Origin: an uncultured Parabacteroides sp.
GTDB lineage: Bacteria; Bacteroidota; Bacteroidia; Bacteroidales; Tannerellaceae
Assembly: GCA_900552465.1 (NCBI GenBank)
Contig: URZO01000156.1
Location: forward strand, 1 to 5,954
Reading direction: 5' to 3'
Length of the DNA stretch: 5,954 bases
Part shown: piece after piece, positions 1-4,588 of the stretch
Position numbering within the stretch: the stretch's first letter is position 1
How the letters are laid out: each line of letters begins with the position of its first letter
Notes under the pieces: model-generated
Database searches by the model: none
Told to the model about the DNA's origin: nothing
The model's input: the letters and a program-made list of their open reading frames with translations, nothing else
Program-made: the position numbers and the translations under genes

Positions 1-17
1 GATAACACACCCCTTAT

Positions 18-33
18 CCCCTCTCAAGAGGGG
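18..33. other. Short perfect hairpin at the window edge
   Basis: CCCCTC and GAGGGG pair around the loop TCAA. The hairpin lies about 90 bases before the response-regulator start. No T-run follows on either strand, so it is not a classic intrinsic terminator. It could still mark the end of a gene outside the window, or be part of a G+C-rich intergenic repeat. Only the inverted symmetry is certain. Confidence 0.4.
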
Positions 34-119
34 AAACAGATACTCCCGACACTATGTCACAAATACGAAACAGACCGATAAATCATCATTTGTAATTATT
101 ACTCAAAATATAAACAACA

Positions 120-1490
120 ATGATCCTGATAGTAGACGATGATTCAGCCGTTCGTTCTTCGCTGACCTTCCTGTTGAAACGGGCCGGGTTCGAGCCCGAA
201 GCCGTTCCGGGTCCGGAGGAAGCCTTGGCTGTCGTGCGGCAGACAGCTCCACGGCTTATCCTGATGGATATGAACTTTACGCTGACCACCACCGGCGAGG
301 AAGGCATACAACTGTTGCGGCAGGTGAAGATCTTCCGGCCCGACGTCCCCGTGATCCTGATGACGGCATGGGGCTCCATCTCGCTTGCCGTACAAGGCAT
401 GCAGGCCGGTGCCTTCGACTTCGTGACCAAACCTTGGAACAACCTCGTCCTGCTGAAATCCATCCGGACGGCGCTTGAGCTGAGCGAGCAGAAGAAGGAG
501 CAGGAAACGCCCCTGAACCGCCTGGATGCCGACAATAAATTCCATTTCGACAAGATCATCGGACAGAGCGCCCCACTGATGGATGTCTTAGGGACCGTCT
601 CGCGCATCGCCCCGACAAACGCTTCCGTCCTGATCACCGGCGAGAGCGGGACCGGAAAGGAGCTGATCGCCGAAGCGATCCACGCCAACAGTCCCCGCGC
701 GACGGAATCTTTCGTGAAAGTCAACCTCGGCGGCCTGTCGCAGAGCCTTTTCGAGAGCGAGATGTTCGGCCATAAGAAAGGCGCCTTTACGGATGCCTAT
801 ATCGACCGTACCGGACGTTTCGAGATGGCCCATAAAGGGACGATCTTCCTCGACGAGATCGGCGACCTCGAGCTGTCCTGCCAGGTGAAGCTCCTGCGCG
901 TCCTGCAAGACCAGACGTTCGAAGTGCTGGGCGACAGCCGCCCGCGCAAAGTCGATATCCGGGTCGTCAGCGCCACGAACTGCAACCTGCGCGAGATGGT
1001 CGCCCGGCGTGCCTTCCGCGAAGACCTGTTCTACCGTATCAACCTGATCACCATCCACCTGCCCGCCCTGCGTGAGCGCAAAGACGACATCCCGCTGCTG
1101 GCTCGCTATTTTGCCGACAAGCAGTCCGAGATGAACGGCCTGCCGACAGTTCGCTTCTCGTCCGAGGCGTTGACGTTCCTGCAGAAACAGCCCTATCCGG
1201 GAAATATCCGCGAACTGAAAAACCTGGTCGAGCGCACGATGTTAGTGTCCGGCAAAGCCGTCCTCGAAGCCTCCGATTTCGAGAGCCAGTGCCTGCACGC
1301 GCCGTCGGCAGCGCCCTCCTCCGCGCCGTCGCTCGAAGGGCTGACGCTCGACGAGCTGGAAAAGCAGACCATCCTTCAGGCCCTTCGGACGCATGCCGGC
1401 AACCTCTCGCACGTCGCGACCGCCCTCGGCATCAGCCGTGCCGCCCTCTACCGCCGTCTTGAAAAGTATGATATACCCGTCGACAAGTAA
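120..1490 (+). CDS. NtrC-family sigma-54-dependent response regulator
   Basis: A cytoplasmic transcription activator of 456 residues, the usual NtrC/AtoC length. The order is an N-terminal receiver (about 1-120), a AAA+ sigma-54 activator domain (about 145-375), a linker rich in Ala, Ser and Pro, and a Fis-type helix-turn-helix (about 420-451). Receiver residues seen are the acidic pair D6/D7, phospho-acceptor D50 (LILMD), T82 and K104 (TKPW). The ATPase has Walker A GESGTGKE (174-181), Walker B TIFLDE (241-246), SATN (284-287), FREDLFYRIN with the likely arginine finger (299-308) and sensor II PGNIREL (360-366). The sigma-54 contact loop reads GAFTDA (221-226) instead of GAFTGA. The start is chosen because MILIVDDD is exactly where a receiver begins. 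By family, phosphorylation drives oligomerisation, and ATP hydrolysis then opens promoters bound by RpoN holoenzyme. The partner is the kinase 12 bases downstream. The target genes are unknown. Confidence 0.95.
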   Translation: MILIVDDDSAVRSSLTFLLKRAGFEPEAVPGPEEALAVVRQTAPRLILMDMNFTLTTTGEEGIQLLRQVKIFRPDVPVILMTAWGSISLAVQGMQAGAFDFVTKPWNNLVLLKSIRTALELSEQKKEQETPLNRLDADNKFHFDKIIGQSAPLMDVLGTVSRIAPTNASVLITGESGTGKELIAEAIHANSPRATESFVKVNLGGLSQSLFESEMFGHKKGAFTDAYIDRTGRFEMAHKGTIFLDEIGDLELSCQVKLLRVLQDQTFEVLGDSRPRKVDIRVVSATNCNLREMVARRAFREDLFYRINLITIHLPALRERKDDIPLLARYFADKQSEMNGLPTVRFSSEALTFLQKQPYPGNIRELKNLVERTMLVSGKAVLEASDFESQCLHAPSAAPSSAPSLEGLTLDELEKQTILQALRTHAGNLSHVATALGISRAALYRRLEKYDIPVDK

Positions 1491-1502
1491 CCCCGGAAGC
1501 GT

Positions 1503-2804
1503 ATGAGGATAAAAGGACTGTTCTGGATATTGACCGTGTTGCTGCTCTCCGTGTTAGCAATACTCACCTGGCATGCCTTCTATGCCGACTCGTCCAGGAT
1601 GTTTTTCATCGTGGAAGGCGTTGTCGTGCTGACGGTCCTCTATCTGCTCATTTTCTACAGCCGCATCATCAAACCCCTCCATATCATCGGCAACGGTATG
1701 GAGCTGCTGAAAGAGCAAGACTTCAGTTCCCGCCTGAGCCGCGTGGGGCAGACGGAGGCCGACCGCATCGTCGACATCTTCAACAAGATGATGGAACAGT
1801 TGAAAAACGAACGCCTGCACCTGCGCGAGCAGAACCACTTCCTCGACCTGCTGATCAACGCCTCGCCGATGGGCGTGATCATGCTCAACCTGGACAAGGA
1901 GCTTCTCTCGGCCAACCCGGCAGCCCGCAAGATGTTCGGCGTCTCCGCGCTGTCCGACCTCGCCGGCCGCCGGTTGTCGGAAATCGACTCTCCGCTCGCG
2001 TCTGAGCTGGAACGGATTCCGCTCTACGACTCGCAGACCGTCCGCCTGAACGATGCCAACATATATAAATGTACGCATTCGTCGTTTGTAGACCGCGGCT
2101 TCCACCATTCCTTCTACCTGGTCGAGATCCTGACGCAGGAAGTCTTCAAGGCCGAGAAGAAAGCCTACGAGAAGGTGATCCGCATGATCGCCCACGAGGT
2201 GAACAACACGACGGCAGGCATCACTTCGACCCTCGACACGCTCGAATCCGCCTTTAGCGGGATGCCGGACACGGAAGACATCTGCGAAGTGCTGCGCGTC
2301 TCGATCGAACGTTGCTACAGCATGAGCCATTTCATCACCAACTTTGCCGACGTGGTGCGCATCCCCGAGCCACAGACCAGGAGGCAGCCGCTGAACGCAG
2401 TCGTTTTCTCCTGCAAGCGCTTTATGGAGACGATCTGCCAGAACCGTGATATCCGTATAGTGATGGATCTGGCGCCTGTCTCGCCGGTTGTCGACCTCGA
2501 CAACTCCCTTTTCGAGCAAGTGCTTGTCAACATCATCAAAAACGCCGCCGAGTCGATCGGCCACGACGGCCGGATATACATCCGTACGTCCCATAATCCC
2601 GTCTGCCTGGAAATCGCCGACACCGGCAAAGGCATCGACAAAGAGACGGAAGCGAAACTGTTCAGCCCCTTCTTCTCCACCAAGCGTGGCGGCCAGGGCA
2701 TCGGCCTCATCTTCATCCGCGAAGTCCTCCAAAAACACAACTGCACCTTCTCCTTACGGACATACGCGGACGGGCTGACGAGGTTCAGGATTGTGTTTGA
2801 GTGA
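1503..2804 (+). CDS. Membrane sensor histidine kinase, partner of the upstream regulator
   Basis: A 433-residue inner-membrane kinase. Two hydrophobic segments (about 5-26 and 33-53) are separated by only about six residues, so there is no real periplasmic sensor domain. A HAMP linker follows (about 54-107, P58), then a PAS-like region (about 110-215) that may sense a cytoplasmic or membrane cue. The phosphoacceptor motif is IAHEVNN with H231. E232 and N235 sit where family members use them for phosphotransfer and phosphatase activity, but the usual Pro after the Asn is absent. The ATP-binding domain shows an N-box (IIKNAAES, N347), G1 (DTGKG, 373-377), an F-box (FSPFFSTK, 387-394) and G2 (GGQGIGL, 396-402). 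It should autophosphorylate and pass phosphate to D50 of the regulator. The 12-base gap without a promoter indicates co-transcription. The gene ends 26 bases before the CRISPR array, and I see no terminator between them. Confidence 0.93.
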   Translation: MRIKGLFWILTVLLLSVLAILTWHAFYADSSRMFFIVEGVVVLTVLYLLIFYSRIIKPLHIIGNGMELLKEQDFSSRLSRVGQTEADRIVDIFNKMMEQLKNERLHLREQNHFLDLLINASPMGVIMLNLDKELLSANPAARKMFGVSALSDLAGRRLSEIDSPLASELERIPLYDSQTVRLNDANIYKCTHSSFVDRGFHHSFYLVEILTQEVFKAEKKAYEKVIRMIAHEVNNTTAGITSTLDTLESAFSGMPDTEDICEVLRVSIERCYSMSHFITNFADVVRIPEPQTRRQPLNAVVFSCKRFMETICQNRDIRIVMDLAPVSPVVDLDNSLFEQVLVNIIKNAAESIGHDGRIYIRTSHNPVCLEIADTGKGIDKETEAKLFSPFFSTKRGGQGIGLIFIREVLQKHNCTFSLRTYADGLTRFRIVFE

Positions 2805-2806
2805 TT

Positions 2807-2821
2807 GATTACATGTATTTA
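2807..2821 (+). repeat. Left copy of an inverted repeat bracketing the CRISPR locus
   Basis: GATT followed by ACATGTATTTA lies between the kinase stop codon and the last CRISPR repeat. The reverse complement of 3700-3715 reads GATTTACATGTATTTA. The two copies thus share an 11-base identical core (2811-2821 against 3700-3710) and differ by one extra T. The core contains the palindrome ACATGT. In A+T-rich DNA an 11-base match can arise by chance, so the role is unproven. Confidence 0.4.
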
Positions 2822-2830
2822 AATGTATAT

Positions 2831-2859
2831 AATACAAATCCTTACGGTTCAATTAAAAG
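2831..2859 (-). repeat. Degenerate terminal CRISPR repeat (leader-distal end)
   Basis: The 20 bases 2840-2859 match the consensus exactly, but 2831-2839 have diverged. In the inferred minus-strand direction the lost part is the 3' end, which would supply the crRNA 5' handle for a next spacer. No spacer follows, so that part is free to decay. This is the usual state of a final repeat and supports a leader on the right. Confidence 0.85.
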
Positions 2860-3573
2860 CAGGGCTGGCAAAATAGAACGTCTTAAATTGAAAAAAGTTT
2901 AAATTCCTTATGGTTCAATTAAAAGCTGAAGGCGATACAGCTTTCAGCACCAGAAATTTGTTTAAATTCCTCACGGTTCAATTAAAAGGTAATGTCTCTG
3001 CCGGTAACCACAACGCTTCGCGAGTTTAAATTCCTTACGGTTCAATTAAAAGGTTTCAATGTGGTATCACTATCCAATCCGGTAGCGGGTTTAAATTCCT
3101 TACGGTTCAATTAAAAGCAAATACTATGAACCTAACACGGTTATAATTACTCAGTTTAAATTCCTTACGGTTCAATTAAAAGTCATGTTGTTAGATTTGT
3201 TCAAAACATACTCTATAGTTTAAATTCCTTACGGTTCAATTAAAAGACTGACTTCGATCAGCCGTTGCCCAACGCTGAATTGGTTTAAATTCCTTACGGT
3301 TCAATTAAAAGGAAGGTTAAAACCCTTGTCGGGCTGATCCTTAAATTCGTTTAAATTCCTTACGGTTCAATTAAAAGTCAAAAATAAAGCCATCTACTAT
3401 AAAAAATATCGTGTTTAAATTCCTTACGGTTCAATTAAAAGAACCCAAGGGGGAGTCGAGATAGCTAATGTGACGCTAGTTTAAATTCCTTACGGTTCAA
3501 TTAAAAGGATAGGGACATCAAATTCTGTCATCAACTCCAAGCTAGTTTAAATTCCTTACGGTTCAATTAAAAG
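2831..3573 (-). CRISPR. CRISPR array, 12 repeats and 11 spacers, probably type I-B-like
   Basis: The repeats are 29 bases. Read on the minus strand, they begin CTTTTAATTGAACC and end GGAATTTAAAC. Repeat starts are 2831, 2897, 2960, 3024, 3089, 3154, 3218, 3283, 3349, 3413, 3479 and 3545. Spacers are 37, 34, 35, 36, 36, 35, 36, 37, 35, 37 and 37 bases from left to right, and all differ. The last nine repeats are identical. The first is degenerate, and the second and third carry one substitution each. Minus-strand transcription is inferred from the 3' end ATTTAAAC, like the 8-base 5' handle of type I-A/I-B/III crRNAs, and from repeat decay at the left (old) end. New spacers would then enter at 3573. 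No cas gene lies in the window, so the effector must be encoded elsewhere or be absent. The I-B assignment rests on repeat style and spacer length alone. Confidence 0.97.
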
Positions 3574-3662
3574 CCTATTACCCAATAAAGTCTATCTGCT
3601 TATTATCAGTGAGATGTCATTATAAGATATAGGACAATAAATGATGAAAATATGTCGATGTC

Positions 3663-3693
3663 CAATGGTATAAATTTGCTGGGAGAGCGACAA
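3663..3693 (-). promoter_or_regulatory. Predicted Bacteroidetes-type promoter for pre-crRNA
   Basis: On the minus strand GTTG (TTG at 3693-3691) is followed, after exactly 20 bases, by TACCATTG (3670-3663). The Bacteroidetes vegetative consensus is TTTG, 19-21 bases, TAnnTTTG, so the -7 box matches at five of its six fixed positions (A for the first T of TTTG). Spacing and layout equal those of the ileS promoter in this window (TTG, 20 bases, TACCTTTG). Transcription would start near 3656-3658 and run into the array. It is a prediction from motif and position only. Confidence 0.6.
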
Positions 3694-3699
3694 CCTGTA

Positions 3700-3715
3700 T
3701 AAATACATGTAAATC
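3700..3715 (-). repeat. Right copy of the inverted repeat bracketing the CRISPR locus
   Basis: On the plus strand this is TAAATACATGTAAATC, the inverted partner of 2807-2821 with one extra base. It lies just upstream of the -33 element of the predicted leader promoter, a place where a regulator or DNA-bending protein could bind. The left copy lies beyond the old end of the array, so the pair encloses array plus promoter. No function can be shown from the sequence. Confidence 0.4.
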
Positions 3716-3720
3716 AATAT

Positions 3721-4058
3721 GTCAAAGATCATAGTGCAGAATTCTGTGAGCAATGGAAGCTATAATATGGATAAGACGACATTTATGAGAAATAGCCTAT
3801 GCACTTCGCCCTTCTCCATGTATATATGCAATGCTTTTGGAAACTTAGTTAGTTTGTAACAATCTAATCTAAGTGATCTTTTGTTGCTTTTACAAAGATC
3901 CTCTTTCCTGTTATGTTTAGCAAGTATTTAGGAGGTTTTTTATCGAAAGGTAATTAAGTGATTAGTCTTTCGTATTTCGTTTCTAACTATTTTAAATCAT
4001 ACGTTAAACTAATACATATCTCCCTAAGCAGTATTCCTTACCTTCCTATCCATAATCA
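3721..4058. other. Gene-poor A+T-rich intergenic stretch with two weak hairpins
   Basis: No gene is supported here. An open frame of 46 codons (3719-3859) has no recognisable protein features. Two imperfect hairpins are visible. In 3875-3900, GATCTTTTGT pairs with ACAAAGATC with one bulged T. In 3944-3972, CGAAAG and CTTTCG enclose TAAT and ATTA. Neither is followed by a clear T-run. The stretch may be the remains of lost genes, perhaps cas genes, but no homology is visible to support that. Confidence 0.4.
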
Positions 4059-4150
4059 ATACCCTCTACACCCAATTGGGAATACCCTGTACATCGTATG
4101 GCTGATACCCTGTAGATGGTATCGTTGATATGGTGTACAGGGTATTTATA
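4059..4150. repeat. Four degenerate units with a 23-base period
   Basis: Units start at 4059, 4082, 4105 and 4128, exactly 23 bases apart. They begin ATACCCTCTACA, ATACCCTGTACA, ATACCCTGTAGA and ATATGGTGTACA. The rest of each unit is less conserved. Because the units contain self-complementary pieces, the last three also build the long hairpin annotated separately. The block resembles either a set of operator sites on one face of the helix (about two turns apart) or a degenerate palindromic intergenic repeat. Confidence 0.6.
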
Positions 4151-4152
4151 AT
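4075..4152 (+). other. Long near-perfect hairpin, candidate structured RNA or palindromic element
   Basis: The core stem is 4081-4109 with 4118-4146. AATACCCTGTACA pairs perfectly with TGTACAGGGTATT, then comes a stretch with four G-U wobbles and two mismatches (4100/4127 and 4102/4125), then GATACC with GGTATC. The loop is eight bases. A short outer extension (4075-4077 with 4150-4152) is possible. All four core wobbles are G-U in the plus-strand RNA and would be A-C mismatches in minus-strand RNA, so the fold favours plus-strand transcription. No T-run follows directly. It could be a small RNA, a regulatory or processing hairpin, or a mobile palindromic repeat. Confidence 0.6.
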
Positions 4153-4223
4153 ATGTAGGTAGGCATGGATTAGTTCTTGAGGAGGAATGAAATAGTTTAT
4201 TGGGAAGAAGTATATAAATGATA

Positions 4224-4251
4224 GCATCCTGTTTAATTCCGATTAGGATGC
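4224..4251. other. Seven-base-pair hairpin
   Basis: GCATCCT (4224-4230) and AGGATGC (4245-4251) are perfect inverted repeats around a 14-base loop. No T-run follows on the plus strand, so a terminator is not supported. It lies in the gene-free stretch between the long hairpin and the ileS promoter. I see no further function. Confidence 0.35.
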
Positions 4252-4330
4252 CTGATGCTGATATGCAAAAACAGGGAAATTATATAGTAGTGTATCTGTG
4301 TTACTACCGTACATATCCCTAAATTAAGCG

Positions 4331-4374
4331 TTAGTGTCGGCAAAATGACGGATTAGTGTCGGCAAAATGGCGGC
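4331..4374 (+). repeat. Tandem 22-base direct repeat, two copies
   Basis: Two adjacent units start TTAGTGTCGGCAAAATG, at 4331 and 4353. The first 21 bases differ only at one position (GACGG against GGCGG). The word GTGTCGGC in each unit recurs twice more at 4431-4446. The repeats lie about 150-190 bases upstream of the ileS -33 box. They may be protein-binding sites or a simple duplication. No reading frame runs through them. Confidence 0.75.
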
Positions 4375-4430
4375 AAAGGTATTTGAGTGAGTTGTGTAAG
4401 GAGTTTATAAATAGTGGATTAATGAAAGTT

Positions 4431-4446
4431 GTGTCGGCGTGTCGGC
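4431..4446 (+). repeat. Back-to-back GTGTCGGC octamers
   Basis: GTGTCGGC occurs twice in direct succession (4431-4438, 4439-4446), making four copies of this octamer within 113 bases when counted with 4334-4341 and 4356-4363. This pair is G+C-rich within A+T-rich surroundings and lies about 75 bases upstream of the ileS promoter. It is a candidate regulator-binding site. Nothing in the sequence names the binding protein. Confidence 0.55.
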
Positions 4447-4520
4447 ACTTTTGTCAAAAATGCATATAGAAAAAAGGAAAACAGGATAATGACCTGTTGC
4501 TCAGAGCCGGTAATTTCTTA

Positions 4521-4551
4521 TTGCCTAATTCGGATTTAATCGCTACCTTTG
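4521..4551 (+). promoter_or_regulatory. Bacteroidetes-type promoter of ileS
   Basis: TTG (4521-4523), a 20-base spacer, then TACCTTTG (4544-4551) is a full match to the Bacteroidetes -7 consensus TAnnTTTG with the expected -33 TTG. Transcription should begin near 4556-4558, leaving a leader of only about 32 bases before the ATG at 4589. That is too short for a T-box or other riboswitch, so ileS is probably not controlled by a 5' leader element from this promoter. Confidence 0.8.
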
Positions 4552-4588
4552 CGGCAATTTTTGAGAAGAAAGATAAATATAACGCGAT

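Larger units (their letters stand above)
3574..3720 (-). promoter_or_regulatory. CRISPR leader region
   Basis: This A+T-rich stretch directly abuts the undamaged end of the array, where new spacers should be added. It has no open reading frame of note. Read on the minus strand it contains a promoter match (3663-3693), giving a predicted leader RNA of about 85 bases before the first repeat. The right-hand edge is arbitrary: I set it just past the inverted-repeat copy at 3700-3715. Sites for integration factors cannot be recognised by eye. Confidence 0.65.

Noticed and set aside
85..92. Promoter -7 box (ATCATTTG) for the two-component operon
   Set aside because: Only the TTTG half fits; the TA is absent and there is no TTG at 19-21 bases upstream.
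86..1058. Minus-strand and other-frame open frames over the response regulator
   Set aside because: The plus-strand frame has a complete chain of receiver, AAA+ and Fis motifs. The others have no recognisable domain and are by-products of G+C-rich codon use.
1554..2778. Long minus-strand frame (394 codons) and shorter frames over the kinase
   Set aside because: They overlap a kinase with all H, N, G1, F and G2 motifs. Their translations are low-complexity and show no known domain.
3719..3859. A 46-codon plus-strand open frame beginning MSKIIVQNS
   Set aside because: It is short, without a promoter match, ribosome site, signal peptide or recognisable motif, and lies in A+T-rich noncoding DNA. 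Chance is the simpler explanation.
3875..3900. Hairpin as a transcription terminator
   Set aside because: The stem is imperfect and no T-run follows on either strand.
4444..4463. Sigma-54 promoter (GG-GC pair) in the GTGTCGGCAC region
   Set aside because: The GG to GC distance is 16 bases instead of 10, so it does not fit the -24/-12 rule.
3574..4588. Hidden cas genes or cas remnants beside the array
   Set aside because: No frame of useful length is open on either strand, and none of the short translations I read shows a Cas motif.
4552..4588. T-box or other riboswitch controlling ileS
   Set aside because: The predicted leader is only about 32 bases and has no stem or T-box sequence. A longer transcript from farther upstream is not supported by a promoter match.
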